Shown: positions 45,660 to 59,415, counted from the stretch's first letter. The stretch: DNA of 64,000 nucleotides from Atrina japonica (GCA_030159075.1 BROG01000230.1:465001-529000); one strand, 5' to 3'. The notes: a model not told the origin generated them from the letters alone. Translations and numbers: made by a program.

Positions 45660-47700
45660 AATATATATATAAAGAATATAAATCAATAGAATGTCAAGGA
45701 CACATATACAAATCCGGTAAAATGGACAAACACGGACCTCTGGAAACCAAGGGATCAGGTGCCATGGAGGAGTAAGCATCCCCTGTCGACCGGTCATACC
45801 CGCCGTGAGTCCAAGTCCAATGAAATACGTGAGGAGTGTATCCTTGTCACAATTGGTACAGACGTCTCAACAACCGCCAACGAAAAGGCAACTCAACATA
45901 TCACTTAGTGAAGGAGTATCGAAAACAAGACTGTTATACCGACCATACAATTTGCAGAACGTTGACATTAAACGCGGTTTTCGATATCCCTGTGTCAATA
46001 ATTTGTCAGTGAGTAGTTTACCTCTGTATATGAAATCTTCATATGTTGTACACGCCCTGGCATATCTGATCATTTGTGAAATATAAACTCCATATGCGGA
46101 TATTATTACTTAAATATGGAAAATGTACGATAGGAAAGCCGAAATCGTCGCGTGTGTCGTATATCTTAGTTGTTAATTTCCCGCCTGTGTTTATATTATA
46201 TAACATGTCTATGTATGAAGCGTGTGTGCTTGATTCTGTTGTATCTTTAATTTCTAGTTCGCTGGGATATATCGCACTGACATATGTATGAAAATTGCCA
46301 TTATTAATTGACAAAATGTCGTCGATATATCTAAATGTCAAAGTAAAGGACACCACTAACTTTTCCTTCTCTTGATTCAGCAGTTTCTGAATGAAGTCTG
46401 CTTCGTTTGAATAAAGGAACAGGTCGGCCAATAAAGGGGCACAATTGGTTCCAATAGGAATGCCCACAGTTTGTTGAAAGACCACGTCTCCAAACATTAA
46501 AAATATATTAGAAATTCCAGCGTGTTTTTTATATCAACTTCAGTGTATTTATGTGTAGAATCAGAGTGGTGTTTGACGAAATAAATATATTGATAGCCAT
46601 TCGCTAGATATTTAAATTTTCGGGTACCACCTTTAATGAAAAAACAGTTGTCTATGATGCTGAAAAGTCTTTTTTTTAATTTTGTATGTGGAATAGTTGT
46701 GTAAAGAGTAGAGAAGTTCTAAGTTTTGATACTGTGAATTCGAGAAAAATTGTGTGCCTTCAAATTTTCTAAAAGCTGTTTAGAATTTTCAGTATCCACA
46801 TCTGATTTACTCCGCTTCTGGAATATGCAACTGTACAGTGTTGTTGAAGTTTCTCCTGAACGATTGTCAATATCTTGGTAAGGAGTAACGATAAAGGTTT
46901 GGTAGAACATTTGCTGGATCCTGCTATGTATCTTTGATTATATGGGGTTTAATGACGTTTAGGTATCCAAAACAAATGTGGTAGCTCAAAATCGGTATCC
47001 GTTGTAGGTATATCAAATGAGCGTAATACGGACATGTGATTTTGAAGGATCTCGTCCTTTGAAAGTGAGCTACGTTTGTATGTAGGATTTCCAGAATTCG
47101 TATTAAACCCAAGTTCTTCTAATAAACATGTGCCTTACAAATAAAAACTATTATTTGATGATTTGTCTGATAGTACCAGTACATATTGGTCATGTAATCT
47201 ATCTAGTTCAGTTACTACTTCTGCATCACTAAATACAGAGGGATAACGTGTTTTCATAGTCCCTTTAAGTTTTCGAATACGAGATTTTATCAACCATAGT
47301 ATGGCTTTTAGCCATTCAGACAAAGTGTCTGGTTCTACGTCTTCATGTTTGACCCATTGTCTGGCATAATCGTCGACAGAATTCATAACTAAACTGAAAT
47401 TCTGACGCCAATTAAATGAACGGGCTTCCCGGTATTTAGGACCCCTTAAAATAAGATTTTTGAGGCTTTCATTTTCAACAATTGAAACTTCGCCGATGAT
47501 CACATGCCCGATAGAATTGTATTTGAAAGGAAATGAAGCACATGAACATGTGACAGTGTTGTGTAGAAGATGGTTGATGTCAAAGCACTGCAAAACATGT
47601 TTGTAATTGAACAGATTGGATGCGATGCTAAGTGTATAGCTATATGAAATGCAAGGCGTTGTCTTCAATTTAATATATGGTGGAACATAGGACTGAACTT
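45660..47700 (-). mobile_element. Penelope-like element, longest copy, defective
   Basis: Reading from 47700 down: N-terminal block (GPKYREARSFNWRQNF, EPDTLSEWLKAI, RLHDQYVLV), a middle part, the catalytic region (IPIGTNCAPLLADLFLYS, FRYIDDILSINN) and the C-terminal blocks (DDFGFPIVHFP, RYARACTTYEDF, YGRYNSL), then the tail to 45660. Frames shift several times (for example after 47135 and 46719), so it encodes no full protein. It is the best template here for the family consensus. Confidence 0.8.
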
Positions 47701-47759
47701 TTTATGATTTAGAACATTGCCGATGTTTAAAGCGTCTATGCCTTTATTTGTAAATTTAA

Positions 47760-48200
47760 GTTTAAGGAATATAAAAACATCTCAGATACCAAAGTATAAA
47801 TCAATACAATTTCCAGGACATAGATACAAATCCGGTAAAATGGACAAACACGGATGTCTGGAAACCAAGAGGTGGGATCAGGTGCCATGGAGGAGTAAGC
47901 ATCCCCTGTCGACCGGTCACACCCGCCGTGAGTTCACAGTCAAGTCCAATGAAATGCGTGTGGAGTGTATCCTCGTCACAATTGGTACAGACATCTCAAC
48001 AACGCCAACTAAAAGGCAACTCAACATTTCACTTAGTGAAACAGAGTAATCGCAAACAAGACTATTATACCGACCGTAATATTTTCCGGAACGTTGACAT
48101 TAAACGCGGTTTTCGATATCCCCGTGTCAATAATTTTTCAGTGAGTAGTTTACCTCTGTATAGAAATCTTCATATGTTGTACACGCCCTGACCTTTCTGT
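47760..48200 (-). mobile_element. Penelope-like tail, adjacent copy
   Basis: Minus-strand tail (GGTGTGACCGGTCGACAGGG) plus the RT C-terminal end, directly upstream of the 45.7-47.7 kb copy in the same orientation. Confidence 0.65.
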
Positions 48201-48289
48201 TCAGAACAGTCATAGTTTGTAACGTGTTCAGGCTTAAACAGTCTGTGATAAGCGGTGTCCATTATAACGGAGTTCAGTATGTATTTAAG

Positions 48290-48425
48290 GTTGGACTTGT
48301 ATGATACCACTTTCTCTTTAGAAAATACATATACAATTTAAATTCAAATGATGAAGTCTAATTGGCAGAAACGATCATCTTGAGCATTATAACTTTGGTA
48401 TTATGTTGATAATATTCACACATTA
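48290..48425 (+). repeat. Dispersed repeat fragment
   Basis: TACCACTTTCTCTTTAGAAA and GACAGAAACGATCATCTTGA blocks of the same family as at 45.3 and 50.7 kb. Confidence 0.6.
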
Positions 48426-49645
48426 TACAATTTAAAGACATACTAATCAAAGCTAGTGCACACATACACTACAATTAGTCAGAGAATGATAAAAACAAAG
48501 TGATACAAACACCCCTAGTTAGCGATTGCACGTGTACCGGTCACTGATGTTACATCGGTATAGAAAGCATATCAAGCATTGTACACAATAACGTAGGTAT
48601 TATGGTAATGATTTAGCTCTCAAGCACATAGAAAACTACCCGTGCTTGAGCATTATTCTATGTAGGAATCAGGAATACCCGTTACGTTTTTTTCGGTCTG
48701 TTTCATTCCGTTCAGTTTGTCGGCATAGTTGGTGTTCATATCATGTGACTTCAAAAGAATGTCGAGAAAGATCGCTTCCAGTTTAAAATTTACATTGACA
48801 ACATACAATGCTATTATGACTTAGTTCTCCTCCTAGGATTTAATTGTTTATAGATGTTGGAATTCTTTCATGTAACGACTACAAGTGTCGTCACTTTCTT
48901 GTAGGCTGCTTTTCACATCTGGCATCTAGCACTGCATGGTATCTAGATTTCAGGTCATACATATAACTGGAAGTTCTCTGAAGTTGCCTACTATTATGCC
49001 AAACGGTAACAAAAAACAATCAACCCCCAAAATGTTTATTGACCCATACCAGTAGAAACAATTACCCTTTTCCAGATGACATTTTTTACGGATATAGGAA
49101 AGGCACAGACATATTTTTCACCACAGAAAAATGATCCAGGTGCACGTTCTACTATAGAAAAATAATCCAGGTAAAATTTTGAAATAAAAAATGTTTTCAA
49201 CAGTTAATAATGACCATGTTTTACAAAGTTACACGTGCTTTAGAAGGTTGAAATTAAAGCTATATGTATGGCAATTGTTTGGTGTTTGCAAACAATGCAA
49301 TTTCGTTTGAAAATTACGACGTTTTCGATGACATAAGATGTTTCTGTCAGTTTTTGCAATACGAAATTTATGCGAATATGTCAAGATAGACAGGGTTTTA
49401 TGTCATATGCATAAGGCTTTGGAATGTAATTATCTAAGTAATTATAATTCAAAGACTTCTTCCAATATCCCTATAAGACGCTCAATGTTGGTCCTACTAA
49501 TAGTATGTCCCTTAAATGTTCCTCTACATCAACTACTAATTGGTATGACAATTTTCTGTCCTGTAATATAAACAACTGGAAAATCCGACATAGTGATTCC
49601 TAAATTTGCCATGAACTGTAAACAAACAGTATTGGTAGTCCCATC
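48426..49645. other. Spacer, nothing clear
   Basis: No convincing gene. Two near-duplicates of AAAATAATCCAGGT-type sequence occur around 49120-49170. Confidence 0.4.
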
Positions 49646-49984
49646 GTCGTAAAACCACGGCCCGGAATCGTTATGCTCTTTCATACCCGTGGATTCATGT
49701 TCCTGAAATCACTCGTGCATATTTATTTTTTTATTTTTTCCTGAAGTCTCAGCCCCGGAGCTCGCTCATTCGTAAGCTAATCAGATAGAGGCTATTAAAC
49801 AATTTCATAATTGTATTAGATCAACGGACTTCGCAATAACGTCCGTTGCCGATCACAAATACCATGATTGAATACATAGATCACACTTACTCATTTATAA
49901 ATGTTCATTAGCTACGATTGATTTCGGGTACATAAAACCACGGGTAGGCAAGTGCAAAGCGATTCCAGACCGTGATTTTACGAC
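49646..49984. mobile_element. MITE-like element with ~50-bp terminal inverted repeats
   Basis: The left end GTCGTAAAACCACGGCCCGG is the reverse complement, with few mismatches, of the right end near 49984; the similarity continues through GGAATCG and CCCGTGG for about 50 bp. 339 bp, no coding capacity. A target-site duplication is not obvious. Confidence 0.75.
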
Positions 49985-50439
49985 TATGAGGGCGTCCATC
50001 TATATAAACATCTATACACATTCGGGGGTTCTAAATTTCTTTGTTTTCGAAATCTAAACATTTATTGTACTTTGCATTACTGTTGCTTGGAACCGTAGAT
50101 GGGTTATCTTGGGTAATCGGTCTGTCTTTTTGACACTGTTCAAACTTTGACATCTGTGATGCGATTGCTGGTAAGGAAGGGACAATTAGGAGTCTATATG
50201 TGGATGGCCAATAGAAACTATTTCAGCAAGATTCTGCAATGGTGCAGGTGGCTGAAACTGTAACCATGATGTTTCCGTGTAATTTCAGCTATGTGGAAAC
50301 TCGTACATAGTTCCTGCGGGATTTCAGTTTGCTGAAACTAGTTAAAGGAAGTTTTTATATGATTACAGTTATACGGAAACTATTTAACTTTCTGCAAGGT
50401 TTTAGTTTAATGGGTCTGAAATTAAACATACATTGACTT

Positions 50440-51670
50440 GCACAACGATGGTGTATTTTTTAAAAAATAGGACCTTGCAACTGCTAGTGGACCATTTGAA
50501 TATTTAGGTACCAGCTGATAACCTTATATTAAAGTAATAATTGGAACTGATACCATGTTTCTAAAATCTTTATAGCCATCTTTTCACAGTGGTTACTCAT
50601 AGACGGATTTTAATAATACGTTTAGATTTATTCTTTGGCTTTGTCTGCTACCACTTTCTCTTTAGAAACTCTATTTAAAATTGGAGCTCAGTTGATGAAG
50701 TCTAATTGACAGAAACGATCGTTTTGAGCATTAAAACTTTGGTATTATGTTTATAATGTTTATAACCACTAGGTCGTTGCCACTGCTGGTGGACCGTTCG
50801 AGTCCCCGAGTGTATATATAAACCTAGAACCTGGTATTTCGGTACCAGCTGATAATCTTATGTTAAGGAAATAATTGACACTGATAGCACGTTTAAATTT
50901 CTGAATTCTTGTAAAGCAAGGATAACAATCTTTTTGCAGTGTTTACTCACTATTTTGATAATACGTTTAGATTTGTTATTTGGCCTTGTCTGATACCAAT
51001 TTCTCCTTAGAAACTCTATTTAAAATTGATGAACTCTAATTGACAGAAACGATCGTTTTGAGCATTAAAAGTTTGGTATTATGTTTATAATGTTTATAAC
51101 CACTAGGTCGTTGTCACTGTTGGTGGACCGTTTGATTCCCGGGGTGTTTATTTAAACCTAGTACCTGGTATTTCGGTACCAGCTGATAAGATAATAGTTG
51201 GCACTGATAGCACGTTTAAATTTCTGATTCTTGTAAAGCTAGTGGTTATTCATAAACGGACTTTGATTATACATTTAGATTTATTATTTGTCCTTATCTG
51301 ATACCACTTTCACTTTAGAAACTATATAAAATTGGAGCTCAACTGATAAAGTCTAGTTGACAGAAACGATCGCCTTGAGAATTACAACTTTGGTATTATT
51401 TTTATTATATTTATAACCATTAGGTCGTTGCCAATGCTGGTGGTACGGTTTGAGTCCCCGAGGATATATATAAACCCAGTACCTGGTATTTAGGTTCCAG
51501 CTGGTAATCTTATACTAAAATAATAATTATGACTTATAGCACGTTTACATTTCTAAATTCTTCTATAGCTAGGATAGCCATCTTTTTACAGTGGTTACTC
51601 ATAGACTGATTTTGATTGACAGAAATGATCGTCTTGAACATTATAGCTTTGGTATTATATTTATAATATT
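50440..51670 (+). repeat. Tandem ~320-bp units
   Basis: About four units; the AGGTCGTTGCCACTG block recurs at about 50770, 51108 and 51423 (spacing 338 and 315), with a diverged partial unit before. Each unit has CTGGTGGACCGTT, CCTGGTATTTCGGTACCAGC, TACCACTTTCTCTTTAGAAA and GACAGAAACGATCG blocks. Confidence 0.85.
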
Positions 51671-51689
51671 TCCACATGGTTCTAATTCT

Positions 51690-52135
51690 TAAACTCATGT
51701 TTCTTCAAGTTTCAACTGGGTTTCCGCGCGCTGAAACTAGCGGTATACTTCAAGTTTTTACTAGGTTCCTGTACACTGAAAGTAGGCGTAAAGTAAGTGT
51801 CCGGAAACTAAGCAAAAATTTCAGGTTTCCAGAAGCCAGGCGTAAACTTTAGGTTACTCTATGTTAACTAGGCAGGCGTAACATCAGGTTTCCGCAAGTT
51901 TCCGCTATGGGAATCCTAGGAAGTGAACGAATCCAGATGGTTTCAAGGCGCTGAAACTAGACCCAAATTTCAGGTTTCCACAAGTTCCCGCTGTCGGAAG
52001 GGTCTGAATTCGTCGACGTCCTTGGTATACGCATGCGGCTACTGTAGTAAAACCTTACGTTTTTAATCTGAAGAAACTTGGCGGAAAACCTAAAGTTTCC
52101 GCTTTGTTTTTGTCAAAGTTTCAGCAACACAGGAA
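51690..52135 (+). repeat. Degenerate TTTCCGC/GAAACTAG repeat region
   Basis: Irregular units alternating CAGGTTTCC, GCAAGTTTCAG-like and GCTGAAACTAG motifs; related text lies at 50200-50400. Period is not constant. Confidence 0.5.
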
Positions 52136-52930
52136 TTGTAATTTTGTGCTGTAATAAACACCAAATCATTTTGTAATGCGGGGAATATCGTAATAAATAA
52201 AATGATGAAAGAAACTTATTAAATGTTTTATCATTTCATTTGTGAAGAGGATGTGAAACAAAATTAGAATCCATTATTTTTGCGAATTGTCTTAATAATA
52301 ATTTCAAAATTCCCAAATGATTACTGAAGCAAGTCTTTGACACAGACAGAAACATAACGTTTTTTTCATTATTTTTATTGACTGAATATAAAAAGAATAA
52401 GCAGTAAATAAATTTCATCAGCTACCACGTTATTTTCTATTTTCCTCTCTACGGTATTACACCAGGACAGTCATATTAGGTCGCGGTTTTTTGTAATTAT
52501 CCATATGTATCATTATCTGAATCTGGTATAAGTTGCGCAGTGGTTTTTGTTGTTACCCATGTTTACTAGTATCTGAATCTGGTCTAAGTTGCGCAGTGGA
52601 TTTTGTTATTACCCATGTGTACTAGTATCTGAATCTGTTATAAGTTGGACACTGGTTTCATACTCATTGCGAATAATTCATAAGTAAATATATGTTAAAC
52701 AATGAAAACATATTATCAATAAAAATACACATACAAACATGTGTACATACATAGAGTGCTTGTTGATAGTGTAATTTATTTCTCAGAATTGCAGTGGGAC
52801 CGATTAATTTGGAATTGAGCTCGGATTGCAGAGAATTTTTGGTGGAACAGATTAAGCATAGCATACCACAAGTAATAGTAAGATACATAAAATATAAATG
52901 TGCATACAGGTAATAGTAAAATATATAGAG

Positions 52931-53074
52931 AAAACAACACATATGTTTCTATCCGTATCGTCAGGCTGCACGAGATCGTTGTAGCGGAAGGTTTCAACGA
53001 GAGTGAGTTAAATCCATCCGCTACAACGATCAAATGCAGTTTGATGATACGGATAGAAACATTTGTGTGGTTTT
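52931..53074. mobile_element. Fold-back MITE-like element
   Basis: The ends AAAACAACACATATGTTTCT and its imperfect complement at 53074 fold together. Pairing continues through CTATCCGTATC and GATCGTTGTAGCGGA, leaving a loop of about 30 bp. 144 bp, no coding capacity. Confidence 0.75.
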
Positions 53075-53309
53075 GTTTTTATTAAATGTCCCTTTTTGTA
53101 TCTATATGTATACACAAACTAAGATTCATGCCGCTTTTAACGACGCCATCAAATATTTTGGATGACATGAATGCCATTTAGAAAAGTAGCTCCGTATCCA
53201 ACTATGTGCAATACGACATTACGTATTGCACAGGTGTATTGAACTCTGTATTGTGACTGTATGATTATACAATCATGTAATAATGTGAATAAAAATAATA
53301 GTAAGATAT

Positions 53310-53610
53310 ATTAGGAATATGAAACATTTCAGGTAACAAAGTAAATAAATCTTTAGAATGTCCAGGGCGTATAAAAATCTGGTAAAAATGGACAAACATG
53401 GACCTCTGGAAAACAAGAGGTGGGATCAGGTGCCATGAAGGTATAAGCATCTCATCTTTACCAGTCACATCCAGTGTGAGTCCACAGTAAAGTTCAAATG
53501 AAACAAGTGAAAATAAATCCTTGTCACAATCGATACAGACGACTCATCAACCACTGTCAAATAAGTAACTCAACATTTCATTCAGCGAAACACAGTAATT
53601 GCAAACTAGA
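53310..53610 (-). mobile_element. Penelope-like tail fragment
   Basis: Minus-strand tail blocks (CTGGTAAAGATGAGATG and GACCTCTGG complement). Confidence 0.6.
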
Positions 53611-53639
53611 TAGATATATATCATTGTTATAAATATAAA

Positions 53640-54840
53640 ATATCTCAGATACCAAGGTATAAATCATAAGGATGTCCAGGATATAGGTACAAATCGGGTA
53701 AAAATGGACAAACACGGACCTCTTCAAATTAAGAGGTGGGATCAGGTGCCATGGAGGTGTCAGTATTCCCTGTCAACCGGTCACACCTACCATGAGTTCG
53801 TAGTCATATTTAAATGAAATACGTGAGGAACAAATCTTTGTCATAACTGGTAAAGACGTATCAACAACCACTGTCGTACAAGTAACTCAGCATTTCACTC
53901 AGTGATACAGAGTAGTCGCAAACAAGACAAATATACCGACCGTAAAATTTGTGGAATATTGACATCAAGCGCGGTTTTCGATATCCTTGTGTCAATAATT
54001 TGTCAGTGAGTAGTTTACCTCTGAATATGAAATGTTAATATGTTGAACACGCCCTGGCATATCTGATCATTTGTGAAATATAAACTCCATATGCGGGTGA
54101 TTAACCGTGTGTACTTGATTCTGTTGTATCTTTAATTTCTAGTTCGCTGGTATATATCACATTGACATATGCGATATATATGACCATTGTCATTGTTAAT
54201 TAACAAAACGTCGTCGATGTATCTAAATGTCAAATTACAGGACACTGCTACCTTTTTCTTCTTATGATTCAGCAGTTTCTGGATAAAGTCTGCTTCATAT
54301 GAATAAGGGAACAGGTCAACCAATAAAGTAGCACAATTGTTTCCCATAGGAATGTTGACAGTTTGTTGAAATACCACGTCTTCGTACATTATAAATATAT
54401 TGTCTATTAGAAATTCAAGCATCTTTTTATATCAACTTCAGTGTATTTATGTGTAAAATCAGAGTGGTGTTTGACAAAATCATGATAACCAATCACTAGA
54501 TATTTTATGTGGAATACTTCGTTACCACGGTTACCACTTTTAGTGCAAAAGCAGCTATCTATGATGCTAAAAAGTCTGTCTTATTTTTTATATGAAATTG
54601 TTGTGTAAAGAATCTTGTGAATCTGAACAAATTGTGTGCCTTCAAATTTTCTAAAAGTTGTTCAGAATTTTTAAGTATCCACATCTGATTTACACCGCTT
54701 CTGGGATAACCAACAGTACAGTATTGCTGAAGTTTCTCCTTAACGGCTGTTAGTATCTTGGTAAGGTTTGGTAGAACATTTGTTGGAACCGCTTATGTAG
54801 CACTGCTTATATGGGGTTTTGTGAAGTAATAGTAAAATAT
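53640..54840 (-). mobile_element. Penelope-like element, defective
   Basis: Tail at 53640-53900, then RT pieces including MLEFLIDNIFIMYEDVVFQQ, IPMGNNCATLLVDLF, FRYIDDVLLINN and, upstream, NQMWIL-type and PLE middle blocks to 54840. Frames are broken. Confidence 0.7.
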
Positions 54841-56320
54841 CTGAGGGCTAAATTATTGGATCTAATTAAAGCGAATATGGAAATCCTCAAGAAACAGACT
54901 AGACAGGTTATACTGTGCGTACATTTTGAATGTGTTTTGATATTTATCAAAACATTGATTTATGTTGTATCTACCTTTCAATTAGAAAGGAAGGTGTATT
55001 TACGACATCTTAAAAATGACTTGCAACATGTAGACTCCGCCTAATATGTAATATAGAGATTGTGGAATTTAGTGTATTTTATTTGCAGTTTTTATGAACA
55101 AAATGCACCAAACCATACTAAGAGAAATTAAACTAGAAAACGATTTTAGATATATAATAAATTAGATTTTAATGAGAATTTACAGGATGCATTACAAAGC
55201 TTAAAGCTGTCATCTCAGCTTTTAAACCAATTTAATAATAATAAAAACAATTTTGAAACATCCCCAGTGTTTTGCTTCCATTGGTAGCCATATTTGTTTA
55301 GTTTTCTGAATAGAAACAAGGCCCTCACAACCGATATAAAAGGGTCATTGTCTATGTACGGTCGCATTGAACAAACGTCTGAAGTAATGAATTTGGACAT
55401 TTTGCCGGCTAATATGCAGTTCATAAGCATGTAATTAATCAGTTTAAACTTAAGAATATCAAACTTAATTCCAAATACCCCATGTGAAAATCGTAAACTT
55501 ATAAACAGTCGGGAGCTCAGGGCACCTGTAATGATATGAATGTTCTGTCTTCCGAAATAACGATTCAAGAACAAGTCAAACCAAAGTCAACTCGGAAGTA
55601 TATATTCGAACACTCGGTTCGTTTTACAGAACCACTCGCATCCAATCCAAATAATGTGATAGTAATGTTTCAATTTATGTCTCTTATAACGTTTATTTGA
55701 TGTCATCTTTGTAAAAATATGAGAAGGGTATATATACATTCAAAGTGAATATTATTTTACGATACTGATATAATGAATTTAAACTAAATATAAAATCTAA
55801 TTATTACGTATCTTTATTGAAGTTTTTTGTATCTGAAAATTAATGCAGAATGTTTATGATTTGAGTACAGTGTATGTTTTGATTACATGGCATCTGTCCA
55901 TTGTTTCGCTTTGGAAGTACATTGTGAAATAAGGTCGTTCTACGGATTCGTCTTTTATAGCGGAACTGCGAGCCAATTTCTATTGATAACATCTAACAAA
56001 AATGGTTGCCTGTGGAATAATAAATCAGGGGTGTTTCAAAAGCATTATACATATATTTTTCGAATTCAAAACTTGTTTAAAAGTTAAGATGACAAATGTA
56101 AGGTAAATTACAGTTGTTGAAGAAAGAGATAAATTATACCCATCTGTTATCTGGTTACAGGTATTAGAAAACCGAAGTTCTATAAAATGTTGGTATGTAA
56201 AGACAAATATAAACATATCGTTCCCTTGTTACTCAAAGCATTCATCATTTTTACACTTGACAATATTTGCATACGTACTTCTTACATACCATTTGATCTA
56301 GCTTAATCAGTAATAATTAT
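54841..56320. other. Spacer; partial match to the Cys-rich gene intron
   Basis: Apart from 55860-56100, which matches 12950-13215, I see nothing supported. ORFs near 54811-55044 (+) and 55215-55574 (-) have no recognisable motif. Confidence 0.4.
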
Positions 56321-56324
56321 TACG

Positions 56325-56960
56325 GACTAGACTGATTTATAAAAAAATGACACCACCCTGGGTTGGTCACTATATAACTCAATGTTTACGGACTGAACAG
56401 ACTTATAGAAAAAAAGGATACCACCCCGAAGTAGGTCACTGAGCTATAAAGTGACCTACACTAGGTTGGTGTCTTTTTCATATTTAAGACGACTCTATAC
56501 GTGAAAATTAAGCTATATATTGACCTACGCCAGGGTGGTGTCCTTTTCTCTATAATTCAATCTAGTCCGTAATAACTGAGCTATAAAGTGACTACCCCAG
56601 GGTGGTGTCCTTATTCTATAAATAAGTCTTGTCTGTAATAGTTAAGCTATAAAGTGATCTACCCTAGGGAGATGTCCTTTTTACTTTAAGTTAATCTAAT
56701 CCGTAAAAATTTAGCTACATTGTGACCTACACCGGGGTGATGTCCTTTTTCTACTACAGGTCGATCTAGTTCGTAATAACCGAGCTATAAAGTGACATAC
56801 CCCATGGTGGTGTCTATATTTCTATAAGTCTGCCCAATCCGTATAAATTAAGCTATATGATGACTTACATCTGGGTGGTGCCCTTTTCCTTTAAGTCCAC
56901 CCAGTCAGTAATAATTAAACAATTTATTGACCAACCCCAAGGTGGTGCCTTTATTCTATA
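56325..56960. repeat. Head-to-head 60-70-bp tandem array
   Basis: Units contain GAGCTATAAAGTGACCTAC, CCAGGGTGGTGTCC and a TCTAGTCCGTAATAA block. The first two units (about 56325-56440) are in reverse orientation and the following eight or so forward, meeting at GGTCACTGAGCTATAAAGTG near 56445. Confidence 0.85.
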
Positions 56961-56999
56961 GATCGGCTCAGTGCGATATAAACTATAATATATATCTTA

Positions 57000-58225
57000 A
57001 TCTTTATTGTATTCTTTGCTGCCAATGATTTTTATTAAGGTCACATGTAAAATTGTGCAGAAAAAATATCTTAACTTTTCAAAAAAAAAAACATAAAACC
57101 ATGATTACATTTTTAAATATCATTATTTTAACTGTCGGTATCTGGGAGATTTCAAGTAATGAAATAAAACTATAATTTACGTAAATATGTAATTCATATA
57201 AATCTGTTTTCATATTTGAAAGAAATATTCTAATTAAATTCTATTTTTCTTTCTGAAATGTCCTTCATGTCATCTGGACCTGCCATTAGATTTTTCCAGA
57301 GGTCCGGGTTTCTCCAATTTATAATGACCTTGTTTGCAGTTAGAGTATTTCACTGGTGTTGAGCTACTTGCTCGACAGTGGGTGTTGGATCGTCTTTACC
57401 GTTTGTAACGAAGATTTATTCCACACTTAATGCTTCATGGAACCTCGCTATTACGACCACCTAACTGACTGACTCAGAGTGGTCTTATTAGTGAGGTGGT
57501 CTCTTAAGTGGAGTTCTGTAATGATTCAGTATTAATGATAACACTAATGTCCTTAATTGTGAGCTGGTCTCCTAAGCGAGGTTCCACTGTGTACGTCATT
57601 GAATCTGATCCTACCTGTGGAATTTCATCCGATTTTTATATACATGTAGTTCCCTCCCTGAACCTCCTGTCGATGGATATTTTGGTAATTGTGATCTATA
57701 TATTTACCATATACTTTTACAAACGTTTGCACCCTGCGCACTACTGTCAATAAATATTTATACAAACGGAAACCTTTGTACCTCAATTTTACCGTTATCG
57801 ACTGCTGCCGATTATCAAAATTCGTTTGATATTGTTGGCTTTATGTCTTTAACGCATTTGATACATAAGATGTTCAACAAGAGGATGTAAAAAGAAACTT
57901 ATTATAATTTCATGGTTTGTTAAAAGAAATCGATCTTTTAGGTGCAAGATTGCTGTAAGTTTATCTGCTTTTGGTGTTTATATGTCTCGCATATCGTCAA
58001 ATATATGCCTCATAATACAAGGAGGTACAAAGGCAGATCTCTTTTAAGCCTACCTTACCGACCGATGTGGTTTCTTAAGTGAGTTTCTGGACTCATTTAA
58101 GATACATTCGAGGTTCCACTGTACATGCGTTTGTATGAGATTTCATTTCAAGAGTGCATTGTTATTTCACGTCGAACAATAATGGTCTATTTCTGATTAT
58201 CGAAAAGTATACAAGTACAGTATTA
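57000..58225. other. Spacer with a duplicated GGTTCCACTGT block
   Basis: GTGGTCTC-TAAG-GAG and GGTTCCACTGT motifs occur near 57500-57600 and again near 58070-58130, a low-copy diverged repeat. No gene supported. Confidence 0.4.
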
Positions 58226-58229
58226 TTTT

Positions 58230-58440
58230 TACAATTTCACGTGAATTCTCATATATACATTTATAAAATTTCGCGTGAATTCTCATACATTCATGTATCC
58301 AATTTCATGTACATTTACATTTATGTATTAATACAATTTCACGTGCATTTACATACATATATTTACACAAATTCACGTGAATTCACATACATATATTCAT
58401 ACAATTTCATGTGTAATCACAAACATGTGTTTATAAAGTC
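58230..58440 (+). repeat. ~34-bp tandem repeat with CACGTG
   Basis: Six units of ACAATTTCACGTGAATTC and a CATACATATATTTAT block; four keep CACGTG. The 130-codon frame over it is a product of the array and has no other support. Confidence 0.85.
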
Positions 58441-59335
58441 ACTACAGAATTTCCAAATGATAAAATTCAACACAATTGTATATGTCACCTCATGTACAGT
58501 AAAACATTACGTAAGACAGTTTGACAACCGGACTTTTGACATATAGATATTTATTACATATACAATTGTAATCATTATGGCTTTATTCTATAAAAATAGA
58601 TGTTTCCGTTGCCTTAAGCTATGAATATTACATGCCAAGTGAATATTTGCCTAACTTGGATAATTGACGGGGTCGAAATATTCTTTGCGTATTAAATATC
58701 AGGTTGAATGCTGGCATTGTCTAAGATTTGTCATTACCTTAATTTAAAGCAGCATTATATTTTAAAGTATATGGTCGTCTGGTCCTACCTGTCATATTAG
58801 CACTCATATTTAATATCTTCTTGTATGCATTTGTAATAAGGGGTTATTTTCCGTAAGTATTGAATCCTCTTAATATCGGAATACCTTAATTGCCCATTGT
58901 CATTTATAATTACATTAGATGTTTACACTTAATTGTATACAGATTACAAAATTAATCTGATAACTGAGGTCAAATACATCTATTTGTCAAGTGAAATAAA
59001 TGAATAAATACATAAATAACTATAACATTCATCATATAAAATCCGATCTGATTCCATTGGATTTCGAATAGTGTTTTAAGCCTCGCTCAACAATGTTTTC
59101 AGTTATATTGTGACGGCCAGGTTTTAATGGTGGGCGAGAGAACCCAATTACTATGTACTAAGGAAGAGACCAACAGGTACCCAGGACGAGAACATCGGCC
59201 TGAAAATTTGAAATTCTTTTTTGTCTATTTCATTGGTCGCTGAATGGTGTAGTATTACGTATAATTTTTATAATTTTTAACTTGTATTTCGTTCAAACCT
59301 GAAGACAGTAGGTATAAAGAATTAATCAGGAAATT
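58441..59335. other. Spacer, nothing clear
   Basis: Contains the second copy (about 59095-59200) of the dispersed repeat seen at 17.6 kb; otherwise AT-rich with no feature. Confidence 0.4.
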
Positions 59336-59415
59336 AAGATATATATATGTAATCAAGAAATTAAGTTATATATATAATCAGGAAATTAAGTTATATATAT
59401 AATCAGAAAATTAAG

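Noticed and set aside
54811..55574. Frames of 77 and 119 codons as host genes
   Set aside because: No motif, no splice-linked partner and composition like the spacer.
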